45,095 nt of DNA. Origin: Bacteroidia bacterium. Lineage in GTDB: Bacteria > Bacteroidota > Bacteroidia > Bacteroidales > VadinHA17. Below the pieces are notes generated by a model. That model saw only the letters and a program-made list of their open reading frames with translations. It did not search any database and was not told the origin of the DNA. A program made the translations under genes and the position numbers. The stretch lies in contig JAPLDX010000057.1 of NCBI GenBank assembly GCA_026391215.1, positions 1 to 45,095 of the forward strand, read 5' to 3'. Below are positions 16,899-26,501 of the stretch, piece by piece; the stretch's first letter is position 1; each line of letters opens with the position of its first letter.

Positions 16899-18692
16899 AT
16901 GGCAAAACAAAAAATACAAATTATTGTATGCGGAGGAACAAGCTGCAATGGCAACCAAAGCGAACTTTTAATCGATAACCTGAGGCTTGAACTTGAAGCA
17001 AACGCCCTTGAGAATGACGTCCGTGTAATTAAATCAGGCTGCTTCGGTTTGTGTAATCTTGGTCCAATAGTAAAAATCATACCCGGTGATACCATCTATA
17101 CACATGTTAAACCAGATGATGCAAGAGATATAGTCAGCGAACATGTAATGAAAGGACGTAAAGTGGAAAGGCTTCTTTTCACTGATCCCGTGACGAAGAA
17201 AGTTCTTGCCACGGAAAGAGAGCTTAGTTCACATAAAAAGCAGATAAGGATCGTTTTAAGAAATTGCGGAATAATTGATCCTGAAAATATTGATGAAGCA
17301 ATTGCCTATAACGCCTATGAGGCTCTTGGCAAAGTGCTCACAGAAATGAAACCCCCGGAGGTAATAAAAATCGTAAAAGACTCAGGTCTGCGAGGGAGGG
17401 GTGGAGGAGGCTTCCCCACAGGATTAAAGTGGGAAATAGCTTATAAGAATAAATCAGACGAAAAATATGTTGTCTGCAATGCTGATGAAGGAGACCCCGG
17501 TGCATTCATGGACAGGTCGGTACTAGAGGGAGATCCACACGCTGTACTCGAAGCAATGGCAATTTGCGGCTACAGCATTGAATCTCACAAAGGACTTATT
17601 TATATACGTGCCGAGTATCCGCTGGCAGTTTCAAGACTCAAAACTGCAATACAACAGGCAAGGGAATATGGATTGCTCGGTAAAAACATAATGGGAACAG
17701 GTTTCGATTTCGATATCGAGATCAGGTACGGTGCCGGTGCATTTGTGTGCGGAGAGGAGACTGCTCTCATTCATTCTATGGAAGGTCTCCGCGGAGAGCC
17801 TACGGTGAAACCGCCCTTCCCTGCCGAATCAGGATTCAGAGGAAAACCTACCAACGTAAATAATGTTGAAACATTTGCCTGCCTATCACCCATAATCCTG
17901 AAGGGAGCTGAATGGTTCGCCTCAATAGGCAGTATAAAATCGAAAGGAACAAAAGTCTTTGCCCTTGCAGGAAAGATAAATAATGTGGGACTTATCGAGG
18001 TCCCGATGGGAACCACTCTCCGTGAAGTCATATTTGAGATTGGCGGAGGCATAAGGTACGGCAAGAAATTCAAAGCTGCACAGACAGGCGGACCTTCAGG
18101 CGGATGCCTTACGGAAAAACATCTTGAAACTCCTATAGATTTTGACAACCTCATAGCTGCAGGCTCAATGATGGGATCGGGCGGACTTATCGTTATGGAT
18201 GAGGATGACTGCATGGTATCAGTGGCAAAATTCTTCCTCGACTTCACAGTAGAAGAATCCTGCGGCAAATGTGCACCGTGCCGCATTGGTAACAAGCGCC
18301 TCCATGAGCTTCTCGAGCACATAACCAAAGGGAAAGGCACTCTTGCCGATCTCGACCGCCTGAAGAATATGAGCCTTGTAATTAAGGACACATCGCTTTG
18401 CGGTCTCGGCCAGAGCTCACCGAATCCTGTGCTTTCAACCCTTGAAAACTTCAGGGAAGAGTATGAGGCTCATGTAACAATAAAGAAGTGTCCTGCAGGC
18501 AAATGCAAGGATCTGATGGAGTACTTTATCATATCTGCCAACTGCGTCGGTTGTACAGCATGCGCAAGAGTATGCCCTGTAGGAGCGATAACAGGTGAAC
18601 GGAAAGAACCTCATGTTATCAATCCGAATATTTGCATCAAGTGCGGCTCATGTATGGAAAAATGCAAGTTTGACGCAATTATCATTCAGTAA
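16899..18692 (+). CDS. hydB: Bifurcating [FeFe] hydrogenase subunit HydB (NuoF-like, FMN and Fe-S)
   Basis: A 597-residue flavoprotein subunit. The N-terminal thioredoxin-like [2Fe-2S] domain has Cys11, Cys16, Cys48 and Cys52. The NuoF core follows, with GLRGRGGGGFPTG for NADH, NADEGDPGAFMDR for FMN and GAGAFVCGEETAL, then an SLBB region and a [4Fe-4S] motif ESCGKCAPCR with a distant CGLGQ cysteine. The C-terminus adds two ferredoxin-type [4Fe-4S] motifs (CVGCTACARVCP and CIKCGSCMEKC). This is the HydB architecture of trimeric electron-bifurcating hydrogenases, in which NADH and reduced ferredoxin are jointly used to make H2 or the reverse. It is the second gene of the operon and lies 17 bases before hydA. 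Confidence 0.95.
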   Translation: MAKQKIQIIVCGGTSCNGNQSELLIDNLRLELEANALENDVRVIKSGCFGLCNLGPIVKIIPGDTIYTHVKPDDARDIVSEHVMKGRKVERLLFTDPVTKKVLATERELSSHKKQIRIVLRNCGIIDPENIDEAIAYNAYEALGKVLTEMKPPEVIKIVKDSGLRGRGGGGFPTGLKWEIAYKNKSDEKYVVCNADEGDPGAFMDRSVLEGDPHAVLEAMAICGYSIESHKGLIYIRAEYPLAVSRLKTAIQQAREYGLLGKNIMGTGFDFDIEIRYGAGAFVCGEETALIHSMEGLRGEPTVKPPFPAESGFRGKPTNVNNVETFACLSPIILKGAEWFASIGSIKSKGTKVFALAGKINNVGLIEVPMGTTLREVIFEIGGGIRYGKKFKAAQTGGPSGGCLTEKHLETPIDFDNLIAAGSMMGSGGLIVMDEDDCMVSVAKFFLDFTVEESCGKCAPCRIGNKRLHELLEHITKGKGTLADLDRLKNMSLVIKDTSLCGLGQSSPNPVLSTLENFREEYEAHVTIKKCPAGKCKDLMEYFIISANCVGCTACARVCPVGAITGERKEPHVINPNICIKCGSCMEKCKFDAIIIQ

Positions 18693-18709
18693 TTTAAGAC
18701 GCTCAGGAA

Positions 18710-20488
18710 ATGGAAACACTCAAACTTACAATAGATAATAAGCAGGTTGAAGTGCCAAAAGGCACCACAATCAACAAAGCAGCCAAACAGCTTGGTATTG
18801 AAATACCGACTCTGTGCTATATGGAGCTGCACGATCTGAATATAGAGAATAATCCAGCCGGATGCCGCATATGTGTTGTTGAAGTGGAGAAAAGGCGCAA
18901 CCTGGCACCGTCATGCGCAACCAGATGCGAAGAAGGTATGGTGGTTAAAACACATACTACCAGGGTTTTAAATGCCCGCCGGACAGTCATGGAGTTTATT
19001 CTTTCAGATCATCCGAAAGATTGCCTGATATGCGCAAAATCAGGTAATTGCGATCTCCAGGCAATGGCTCATCAACTGGGGATCAGGGAGATACCCGGAC
19101 AGGAAATAGCTGCCATGTCGACATACAAGAAAGATACCTCTCCTTCAATTATAAGGAACCAGGATAAATGCATCCTTTGCCGTCGCTGCGAAATGATGTG
19201 CAATACTGTCCAGACAGTAGGTGCATTATCAGCAGTCAACAGGGGATTCATGGCAACGGTAGCTCCGGCATTCGAGCAAAACCTTGAATATTCAACATGC
19301 ACTTATTGCGGTCAGTGTGTTGCAGTTTGTCCAACAGGAGCCCTTACCGAGGTGGATAATACCCCTGATGTACTGCGCGCGCTTGCAGATCCCACAAAGA
19401 CTGTCATTGTTCAGACAGCTCCTGCAGTACGTGCTGCTCTCGGTGAATTGTTCGGTATGGAACCCGGCACGCTTGTAACAGGTAAAATGGTAACGGCATT
19501 AAGAGCCCTCGGGTTCGATTATGTTTTTGATACAGATTTTGCCGCCGATCTTACAATCATGGAAGAAGGCACGGAGCTTCTTGACAGGCTGACCAGACAC
19601 CTTAAGGGAGACAAGACAGCCAGGCTGCCGATCCTCACCTCATGCTGCCCGGGTTGGGTGAACTTCTTCGAGGAGTACTTCCCCGATCTGAAGGATGTAC
19701 CTTCAACTTCAAAATCGCCTCAGCAGATGTTCGGCGCTATTGCCAAAACTTATTTCGCAGATAAAATAAAAGTAAACAGGAAAGATCTTGTGGTTGTTTC
19801 AATCATGCCATGCCTGGCAAAAAAATATGAGTGCCAGAGAGAAGAGTTCTCACTGGATGGCAACAGGGATGTCGATTTCTCAATTTCCACCAGAGAGCTT
19901 GCCGCTTTCATAAAACAGGCAAATATCGATCTTAACAACCTGGAGGAGGGTGAATTTGATGCTCCGTTGGGCGAATCAACGGGCGCTGGCGTTATCTTCG
20001 GGACAACCGGTGGTGTCATTGAAGCTGCTGTGCGTACGGCATATGAAGTACATACCGGTAAAAAACTTCCAAAGGTTGATTTCAATGAGCTCAGAGGGCT
20101 GGAAGGAGTTCGCTCCGCAACTATTGACTTCGACGGACTACCAATAAATATAGGGATTGCCCATGGACTGGGGAATGCAAGGAAGCTCCTTAATGACGTC
20201 AGATCAGGGAAGTCGAAGTTCCATGCAATAGAAGTTATGGCATGCCCGGGCGGATGCATCGGTGGCGGTGGACAGCCTTTACACCATGGTAATTCGGAGA
20301 TAATTAAAGCCAGAGCTGCTGCAATCTATGCTGAAGACAAAAAGAAGCCTCTGAGAAAATCTCATGAGAATCCGTTCATAATCAAGCTCTATGAGGAATT
20401 CCTTGGTAAGCCCAACAGTGAAAAAGCTCACCACTTGCTTCACACAAAGTATTTTGATAAAAAGAAGAAAATCATTGTAAAACAATAA
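18710..20488 (+). CDS. hydA: [FeFe] hydrogenase catalytic subunit HydA
   Basis: A 592-residue catalytic subunit. The N-terminus has a [2Fe-2S] domain (Cys36, Cys52, Cys55, Cys69) and a His/Cys [4Fe-4S] site (His101, Cys105, Cys108, Cys114). Two ferredoxin-type clusters follow (CILCRRCEMMC and CTYCGQCVAVCP). The H-cluster domain shows all three signatures: TSCCPGW (Cys312 proton relay, Cys313 ligand), MPCLAKKYE (Cys368) and MACPGGCIGG (Cys512, Cys516). The proton-path glutamates in DLTIMEEGTEL are present, so the enzyme looks intact. The extra C-terminal [2Fe-2S] domain of some HydA proteins is absent. Together with hydB and hydC this fits group A3 bifurcating enzymes. The maturases HydE, HydF and HydG are not in this window and must be encoded elsewhere. 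Confidence 0.97.
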   Translation: METLKLTIDNKQVEVPKGTTINKAAKQLGIEIPTLCYMELHDLNIENNPAGCRICVVEVEKRRNLAPSCATRCEEGMVVKTHTTRVLNARRTVMEFILSDHPKDCLICAKSGNCDLQAMAHQLGIREIPGQEIAAMSTYKKDTSPSIIRNQDKCILCRRCEMMCNTVQTVGALSAVNRGFMATVAPAFEQNLEYSTCTYCGQCVAVCPTGALTEVDNTPDVLRALADPTKTVIVQTAPAVRAALGELFGMEPGTLVTGKMVTALRALGFDYVFDTDFAADLTIMEEGTELLDRLTRHLKGDKTARLPILTSCCPGWVNFFEEYFPDLKDVPSTSKSPQQMFGAIAKTYFADKIKVNRKDLVVVSIMPCLAKKYECQREEFSLDGNRDVDFSISTRELAAFIKQANIDLNNLEEGEFDAPLGESTGAGVIFGTTGGVIEAAVRTAYEVHTGKKLPKVDFNELRGLEGVRSATIDFDGLPINIGIAHGLGNARKLLNDVRSGKSKFHAIEVMACPGGCIGGGGQPLHHGNSEIIKARAAAIYAEDKKKPLRKSHENPFIIKLYEEFLGKPNSEKAHHLLHTKYFDKKKKIIVKQ

Positions 20489-20521
20489 GTTACCGCTTGG
20501 TATCATTTAAAATTCAATGCT

Positions 20522-21013
20522 ATGTCAAGTATTAAAATAGAACTGAGACAGGAAGATGTCAATAAGATCAAAGAGATCTGCACATCTTTCAACAATGATC
20601 CGCAGGAGCTCATCAATGTTCTGCACAAGTGCCAGGAACATTTCGGTTATCTCCCTGCCGAGGTACAGGAAGTCATTTCCAATGAGCTCGTCGTTCCGGT
20701 TGCAAAGATCTATGGTGTTGTGACCTTTTACTCATTTTTTACAATGACGCCAAAGGGGAAACATCCTGTCAGCATATGTATGGGTACAGCCTGTTATGTA
20801 CGCGGCGCTGAGAAGGTGCTTGATGAGTTCAAAAAGGAGCTTGGCCTTCAGGTCGGGCAGACCACCAATGATGGAAAGTTTTCGCTTTCAAGCCTGAGAT
20901 GTGTTGGAGCTTGCGGTCTGGCACCTGTAGTAATGGTAGGTGACAAGACGTACGGCCGGGTTGCTCCCGATGATGTAAGGAATATCCTTAAGGAATACGA
21001 AGAAGGAAAATAA
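20522..21013 (+). CDS. hydC: Bifurcating hydrogenase subunit HydC (NuoE-like [2Fe-2S] protein)
   Basis: A 163-residue NuoE-family protein with an N-terminal helical domain (LINVLHKCQEHFGYLP, then KIYGVVTFYSFF) and a thioredoxin-like [2Fe-2S] domain. All four ligands are present: Cys86 and Cys91 in CMGTACYVRG, Cys127 and Cys131 in RCVGACGLAP. It forms the NADH-side electron module with HydB. It is the last gene of the operon. In Thermotoga hydC comes first, whereas here the first position is taken by the cysteine-free paralogue-like protein. A hairpin terminator follows 23 bases after the stop. Confidence 0.95.
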   Translation: MSSIKIELRQEDVNKIKEICTSFNNDPQELINVLHKCQEHFGYLPAEVQEVISNELVVPVAKIYGVVTFYSFFTMTPKGKHPVSICMGTACYVRGAEKVLDEFKKELGLQVGQTTNDGKFSLSSLRCVGACGLAPVVMVGDKTYGRVAPDDVRNILKEYEEGK

Positions 21014-21036
21014 GATCCTGATTCAATTGTTAACTG

Positions 21037-21072
21037 GAAGCGGCTGTTTGTCAAATCACCGCTTCTTTTTTT
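21037..21072 (+). terminator. Rho-independent terminator of the hydrogenase operon
   Basis: GAAGCGG (21037-21043) pairs with CCGCTTC (21059-21065) across a 15-base loop and is followed by seven T. It stands just after hydC and before the MORN gene, so it should end the operon transcript. Confidence 0.8.
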
Positions 21073-21132
21073 CCCTTTTACGTAACATTTTGTATAAATT
21101 CCCTTGTTTTCAAATCTTAAAACAAAAGACAT

Positions 21133-21816
21133 ATGATAAACGCGAGAAACATAAGAGGTCATGTTTTTACAGTAATTCTTGTTTTTCTGGGAATTACAGG
21201 ATACTCACAGGATACTGACTGTAAAGTCAACATGCCTTCTATCTCAGGTAAATATACCGGAGAATGCAAAAAAGGACTGGCACATGGACAGGGTGATTCA
21301 CAGGGAATTGATCGCTATTCCGGAAGCTTCAGATATGGATTGCCGCAGGGGATAGGAACCTATACGTGGGCAGATGGATCCAGCTATGAGGGCCACTGGA
21401 ACAAAGGGATGAAAGATGGCGGAGGAAAGATGGTAACCAGAGATTCTACATATACGGGGATATGGAATGAGGATAAATATATCGGTAAAGAAATTATTTC
21501 ACCGTATAAAATTGACCGTTCCCAGAATGTTACCAAGTATACATTTTTCAAATCCAAAAGTACTTATAACGTGATCAGGATAAGGTTCTTTCAGGGTGCA
21601 GTCGAGGCAGGAGGTCTCAAATCAGTTGATATAGCGTACACCAGCGGAGAACAATTCCATGATGGAACCGTTTATGGAATTCAGAATCCGACTTTCCCTA
21701 TCGATGTAAGGGTAAAGTTTATAGCTGATAATAGTTTCGGACAAGCACAGTTCGAGGGTTCTTTTGACTTTACAATCAATGAGCCCGGCGCCTGGGATGT
21801 AAGAATCTCATACTGA
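21133..21816 (+). CDS. Secreted MORN-repeat protein
   Basis: A 227-residue protein with a signal peptide (HVFTVILVFLGITGYS) and three to four MORN repeats between about residues 40 and 120 (SGKYTGECKKGLAHGQG, YSGSFRYGLPQGIGTY, YEGHWNKGMKDGGGKM, YTGIWNEDKYIGKE). The remaining 110 residues form an unrecognised beta-rich domain (NVIRIRFFQGAVEAGG, FEGSFDFTINEPG). MORN repeats often mediate protein or membrane contacts, but the role here is unknown. It is separated from hydC by a terminator, so it is likely transcribed alone. The next gene converges on it. Confidence 0.75.
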   Translation: MINARNIRGHVFTVILVFLGITGYSQDTDCKVNMPSISGKYTGECKKGLAHGQGDSQGIDRYSGSFRYGLPQGIGTYTWADGSSYEGHWNKGMKDGGGKMVTRDSTYTGIWNEDKYIGKEIISPYKIDRSQNVTKYTFFKSKSTYNVIRIRFFQGAVEAGGLKSVDIAYTSGEQFHDGTVYGIQNPTFPIDVRVKFIADNSFGQAQFEGSFDFTINEPGAWDVRISY

Positions 21817-21856
21817 TCCCTTGCTTATCGTGGGAATATTTATCCTGAGAATTTGA

Positions 21857-23662
21857 TCAGCTCCTGTTTTTCTTTCCCTGGAAGCCGGCTGCCGGTCGCC
21901 GGTCGCCGGTTTTGTACCAGAAAAAATGCTCCTTCTGCCGTTTTTTCTCGTCTGGATTCCTTGCAACATATACTTGTTTCCCGGTATAGGGATCAAAACC
22001 GGTATAATACATAAGTGTCGAAAGAGTCATGGGTGTCGGTGTAAAGTCCTGAACCTGTTCCGGCCTGATACCCAGACTTTTAACTTCTCCGGCAAGCTCT
22101 TTCATATCTGCGTCGGTACAGCCAGGGTGGGATGATATGAAATATGGTATGATCTCATATTTCAAACCTCCCCTGGCAGTTATTGCATCAAACTTATTTT
22201 TCAGCTGGCGGAATAATTCAAAAGGCGCTTTCCGCATCTGTTTCAGTACTTTAGAACTTGTATGTTCAGGAGCAACCTTCAGCCTGCCGGAAACATGATT
22301 CGTGATAAGCTCTTCAAGATATTCATTCTCAGCTTTGCCGGCATTCCTGTTCCATTCTGTAAACAACATATCATATCTGATACCGCTACCTACAAAGGCT
22401 TTTTTAATGCCATCCATCCCGTTAACCTTTTTATACAGGTCCGTCAACTTATGGTGACTGGTATCAAGGTTGGGGCAGACTGATGGCCAGATGCACGAAG
22501 GTCTGGAACATTTCAGGCACATTTCAATTTCCTTCCCCTTCATCCCATACATATTTGCCGACGGACCTCCAATATCCGACAGATATCCCTTAAAATCCGG
22601 CATCTGCGAAATCTTTTCAATTTCTTTCAGTATTGAATTCTCCGACCTGCTTACAATCTGTTTTCCCTGGTGGGCGGCTATAGCACAGAAGCTGCATCCA
22701 CCGAAACAGCCGCGATGAATATTTACCGAGAATTTTATCATTTCAAAGGCAGGTATAGGCCCTTTCTTATCATACCTGGGATGAGGCTCATACATGTAAG
22801 GCAGATCATACGAAGCATCCGCCTCTTCTTCATGCATAGCAGCAAAGGGAGGATTAATAATTACAGAATAATCTCCTGTCGGTTCGATAAGCCTTGCAGC
22901 TTCCATCCTGTTTGATTCCTTCTCAAAAGCCACGAAGTTCTCAGCAAATAATTTCTTGTCTTTCAGACACTTCTCAAATGAATGAAGAGTGATGTCCTTC
23001 CACATCTTGTTCTTCGGTGCTGTTTCGTTTTTACGGATGACAAACCCTGTCTGAGACACTGTTTTAAGTGAAGAAAACGGTACTCCCTTGCCCAGGAGCC
23101 TCATAATTTCACGTATTGGCTGCTCTCCCATCCCGTAAATGAGCATATCAGCACCACTGCTTATCAGAATTGAAGGTTCAAGCTTGTCCTTCCAGTAATC
23201 GTAGTGGGCAAGCCTGCGCATAGATGCTTCTATTCCCCCGATTACTACCGGCACATCGGGAAAAAGTTCCTTCAGGATCTTTGTATAAACGATCGTCGCA
23301 TAATCAGGCCTGAATCCAGCTTTTCCTCCCGGAGTATATGCATCATCGGAACGGAGGCGGCGGGCTGCAGTATAATGGTTCACCATTGAATCCATATTAC
23401 CTGCCGTGACTCCGAAAAAGTATTTCGGTTTTCCCAGCTTACGGAAATCCCTCAGATCATCTTTCCAGTTTGGCTGGGGGACAATGGCTACCCTGAATCC
23501 TTCATTCTCAACTACCCTGCCTATAACGGCAGGTCCGAAAGAAGGGTGATCAACATAGGCATCGCCGCTGAAAATAATTACATCCACCTCATCCCATCCC
23601 CGTATTTCAAGATCTTTTCTGCTGGAAGGCAGCCAATTGCTTATATCTTTCCTTTCTTTCAA
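21857..23662 (-). CDS. YgiQ family radical SAM protein
   Basis: A 601-residue radical SAM enzyme of unknown substrate. The N-terminal domain (VIFSGDAYVDHPSFGPAVIGR, later VIGGIEASMRRLAHYDYW) is characteristic of YgiQ (UPF0313) proteins. The SAM-cluster cysteines are Cys319, Cys323 and Cys326 in RGCFGGCSFC. The C-terminal section includes LKVAPEHTS and VQDFTPTPMTLSTLMYYTGFDPY, also typical. The last residues (GDRRPAAGFQGKKNRS) are encoded by a GCCGG-rich microrepeat, so the tail is probably not under tight constraint. The gene runs divergently from a TPR gene. Confidence 0.93.
   Translation of the reverse strand: MKERKDISNWLPSSRKDLEIRGWDEVDVIIFSGDAYVDHPSFGPAVIGRVVENEGFRVAIVPQPNWKDDLRDFRKLGKPKYFFGVTAGNMDSMVNHYTAARRLRSDDAYTPGGKAGFRPDYATIVYTKILKELFPDVPVVIGGIEASMRRLAHYDYWKDKLEPSILISSGADMLIYGMGEQPIREIMRLLGKGVPFSSLKTVSQTGFVIRKNETAPKNKMWKDITLHSFEKCLKDKKLFAENFVAFEKESNRMEAARLIEPTGDYSVIINPPFAAMHEEEADASYDLPYMYEPHPRYDKKGPIPAFEMIKFSVNIHRGCFGGCSFCAIAAHQGKQIVSRSENSILKEIEKISQMPDFKGYLSDIGGPSANMYGMKGKEIEMCLKCSRPSCIWPSVCPNLDTSHHKLTDLYKKVNGMDGIKKAFVGSGIRYDMLFTEWNRNAGKAENEYLEELITNHVSGRLKVAPEHTSSKVLKQMRKAPFELFRQLKNKFDAITARGGLKYEIIPYFISSHPGCTDADMKELAGEVKSLGIRPEQVQDFTPTPMTLSTLMYYTGFDPYTGKQVYVARNPDEKKRQKEHFFWYKTGDRRPAAGFQGKKNRS
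21882..21910. repeat. GCCGGT/C microrepeat in the ygiQ 3-prime end
   Basis: The six-base unit GCCGGT, GCCGGC or CGCCGG is repeated about four times within 29 bases inside the end of ygiQ. A similar GTAGCCGGTAGCCG tract is found at 42603-42617. The likely family is a short dispersed intergenic repeat. Confidence 0.5.
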
Positions 23663-23761
23663 TTATATGAAATGAGTGAGTTCAAAATTATGCAATGTTT
23701 TGGACATTGTTACGGCCTGATTGTTGCAGATATTGTTTTGACAAAATCGGGAAAATCGGAT

Positions 23762-25993
23762 ATGGATATTAAAAAGACCATACAGCAGCATAAACAGCTT
23801 TGCTCTTTTATTTCAGAAAAAAAAGTAAAGCAAAGTCTTGATATACTGTCAGATATGCTGACTGGAACGTCATCCGGAGACCTTCGTGACGAGTACGAAA
23901 ACCTGGTCATGACCTACAGGAATATGCTTACCTATACCATAGAAGGCATTAACGATCCTGAACGCAACAAGGTATATCTTAAGCTCATCCAGTCAATTTT
24001 GGAACTATCCGACAAGGTAAGACAGGACATATTGTCACATTCTTCAGGATGGAACACCTACTGGACAAAGCAGCAGACAGAAAAAGAGCAGAAGCTGAGC
24101 GGCAAGACCATTGTTGAGACGGTTGATGACCTGATGTTCAAATCAGAGCTTGATGAGTGGCTCAGGCTGAGCAATGAGATCAATCCCAATCCGGAGTCAG
24201 AATTATCAAGGAAACATAAGCAGCTTATTAAAAATATATTTAATCATCTGTGGCTTACAGATTATTACGGGGAAGCTGAGGAGAGTCTTATCAATATCAT
24301 ACTTAATTCAGGCAAATTCAGATGGTATGAATCAAGCATTTTTACAACCGCAATAACATTAAGTGCCTTAAGGACATGGCAGTCGGAGAAGCTGCTTCAC
24401 CTGATGAATATATATGAATCGGGACAGGAACAGGTTATGGAAAGGGCTCTTTCGGGACTTATTCTTAATCTGCACTATTATAACGGAAGGATTCTTCTTT
24501 ATCCTGAAATAACGATAAGACTTAGCAGAATGTCAAAATTACCTGCCTTCAGTGAGCGTTGCAGGATTATCGTTCTGCAGACAATCCGATCTCGTGAGAC
24601 GGAGAAGCTCAGCAGGAAGCTTCACGATGAGATATTACCCCAGGTGGCTAAGCTCAGGCCGAGGATTGAAGAGAAGCTTGACCTGGATAATATACTGCCA
24701 AATGATAAAAATGAGGAAAAGAATCCGGACTGGTCAACTGTATTCAGCGACTCAGAGGAAATTTTTAAGACTATGGAGGAGCTGACAAAGCTGCAGATGG
24801 AAGGTGCGGATGTTTACATGTCTGCTTTTGCCAACCTGAAGCACTTTGATTTCTTCAAGGACTTTCAGAACTGGTTTGTTCCATTTTATCCTGACCATGA
24901 GGTCCTTAACGAAATATTCACGGATGAAGTGCTTGGACCAGGAACTAATGAACTGGCTGATGCCATGTACCAGACGCCATTCATCTGTAATTCCGATAAG
25001 TATTCGCTCATTCTGAATCTTAAATATCTTCCTTCAACACAAAAGAGCATGATGCTTAAGGTATTCCGCATGGAACTTGAGGGCCTGCAGCAGATGAATG
25101 ATGATGATTCTGTCACAGATCCGAATAAAAAATTCAGGACAAACGTGACGCAATATCTGCAGGATATTTACAGGTTCTTCAAGCTTTCTCCTTACAGGAA
25201 AGAGTTTGAGGACATTTTTACTGGCAGGCTGGATATTTATAATTCTGCGTTTTTCAGGCTTACAGGCAACGGATCGGAAGCAGAAGCAGGACTTGCCGAT
25301 TACTTCTTCAGAAGGGACTTTTATGAAGATGCCCTTTCTTTATTCCTGAAGCAAACAAAAGAGAAACCTGATGTTGCAGAATTGTATGAGAAAACAGGTT
25401 ATTGCTATCAGCAGATCGCTGATTATGAGGAGGCTCTGAAGTATTACAGGATGGCAGAGCTTATCGACAGGAAAGTATGGACAATAAAGAAAATAGGATT
25501 ATGTCTGCGCCGGCTTGGGAAAAATGAGGAGGCGCTTGAGTATTACGTCCGGGCCGGGGAAATGGAGCCGGATAATATACATACCGCTATAATGACGGCT
25601 CACTGTTTTCTTGATATGAAGGAATATGAGCAGGCACTGAAGTACTATTTCAGGATTGAATACACTGATCCTGGTAACCTTAAGATCCTCAGGCCTATAG
25701 CATACTGTTATTTTGCCCTTGGCAGATTTGATGATTCTGAAAAATACTATGAGCGGTTGTTAGCCGGTAAGCTTAATGCCCATGATCTGATCAACATGGG
25801 GCACCTGGCATTGTGCCGCAGCAGAAAGAAAGAGGCTATTGATCTTTACAGGCAAAGCATACTCAGCGGAGAATTGCCAAAGGATAAATTCATGGCAATT
25901 TTTGCCGAGGACAGGAATTTACTTATAACTCTGGGAGTTAATCCTGATGATCTTCCGATCCTGCTTGATTATCTGCTATTTAATATCGGGTAA
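23762..25993 (+). CDS. Large TPR-repeat protein of unknown function
   Basis: The start at 23762 (MDIKKTIQQHKQL) is preferred. An in-frame ATG at 23672 would add 30 residues (MSEFKIMQCFGHCYG...) of unusual composition and leave only nine bases to the divergent ygiQ start. The product has 743 residues with no signal peptide. The first 550 residues are mainly helical and unrecognised. The C-terminal part has four to five TPR units (VAELYEKTGYCYQQIADYEEALKYY, IKKIGLCLRRLGKNEEALEYY, CFLDMKEYEQALKYY, CYFALGRFDDSEKYYERLL). It is probably a cytoplasmic scaffold. Its 3-prime end overlaps that of the convergent Spy-like gene by 18 bases. Confidence 0.75.
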   Translation: MDIKKTIQQHKQLCSFISEKKVKQSLDILSDMLTGTSSGDLRDEYENLVMTYRNMLTYTIEGINDPERNKVYLKLIQSILELSDKVRQDILSHSSGWNTYWTKQQTEKEQKLSGKTIVETVDDLMFKSELDEWLRLSNEINPNPESELSRKHKQLIKNIFNHLWLTDYYGEAEESLINIILNSGKFRWYESSIFTTAITLSALRTWQSEKLLHLMNIYESGQEQVMERALSGLILNLHYYNGRILLYPEITIRLSRMSKLPAFSERCRIIVLQTIRSRETEKLSRKLHDEILPQVAKLRPRIEEKLDLDNILPNDKNEEKNPDWSTVFSDSEEIFKTMEELTKLQMEGADVYMSAFANLKHFDFFKDFQNWFVPFYPDHEVLNEIFTDEVLGPGTNELADAMYQTPFICNSDKYSLILNLKYLPSTQKSMMLKVFRMELEGLQQMNDDDSVTDPNKKFRTNVTQYLQDIYRFFKLSPYRKEFEDIFTGRLDIYNSAFFRLTGNGSEAEAGLADYFFRRDFYEDALSLFLKQTKEKPDVAELYEKTGYCYQQIADYEEALKYYRMAELIDRKVWTIKKIGLCLRRLGKNEEALEYYVRAGEMEPDNIHTAIMTAHCFLDMKEYEQALKYYFRIEYTDPGNLKILRPIAYCYFALGRFDDSEKYYERLLAGKLNAHDLINMGHLALCRSRKKEAIDLYRQSILSGELPKDKFMAIFAEDRNLLITLGVNPDDLPILLDYLLFNIG

Positions 25994-26488
25994 ACCAGTT
26001 GTATCATGTGGTGGCGGTGGCGGCGGGCCTTGCATCTCACCATGGAATGGCATACCCTGAGGTTCTTCTCCATGGCCGGCCGATCTCATTCTCCTGTTAA
26101 AAGTAGAATCACCTTTGCCTCTTCTGCTTTGCCTGATCATCTCTTGCCTGCGTTCATCCATCTCCTTTATCCTTAGAAGCTGTTCTTTTGTGAGTTTCGA
26201 ATCGAGCTCTTTTCTGAAAGCTTTCATATTTGAATCGAGGTCCTTCCTGAAATCCTGCTGGAAACTGCTGTTCACTTTTGCATATTTATCAAGGATCTTT
26301 TCTATTTCAGCCTTCTGCTTCTCATCAGGTTGAATGGTCTTATAGAATCCTTCCCTGAAGTGTTCTTCAGAAAAATAGAACCTTACAGGCTGAAGTTTGT
26401 GCAGCCTTACCTGCGCTGATGTCAGCCATCCAAGAAAAAATCCGATCAACAGGGTCACAATAATTATTAAAATTGACTTTGCTTTCAT
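25976..26488 (-). CDS. Spy/CpxP-like periplasmic protein (envelope stress), third gene of an ECF sigma operon
   Basis: A 170-residue protein with an N-terminal membrane anchor (ILIIIVTLLIGFFLGWLTSA). The long charged helices (HFREGFYKTIQPDEKQKAEIEKILDKYAK, then LDSKLTKEQLLRIKEMDERRQEM) match the helical hairpin of Spy/CpxP or heavy-metal-sensor proteins. The C-terminal tail is rich in Gly, Met, His and Pro, with six consecutive prolines. It lies 13 bases after a small membrane protein gene and behind an ECF sigma gene. This suggests a chaperone or sensor that reports envelope state to the sigma factor. No metal site is certain. Confidence 0.7.
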   Translation of the reverse strand: MKAKSILIIIVTLLIGFFLGWLTSAQVRLHKLQPVRFYFSEEHFREGFYKTIQPDEKQKAEIEKILDKYAKVNSSFQQDFRKDLDSNMKAFRKELDSKLTKEQLLRIKEMDERRQEMIRQSRRGKGDSTFNRRMRSAGHGEEPQGMPFHGEMQGPPPPPPHDTTGLPDIK

Positions 26489-26501
26489 GTTTTATAAGAG
26501 G

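Noticed and set aside
17771..18391. Minus-strand open frame of 206 codons inside hydB
   Set aside because: It is antisense to the conserved FMN/Fe-S region and is low-complexity in composition (Ser/Pro/Arg rich), as expected of a shadow frame.
23546..23761. Extended N-terminus of the TPR protein
   Set aside because: The frame from 23546 overlaps the divergent ygiQ gene and its composition is unlike the rest; 23762 is a better start.
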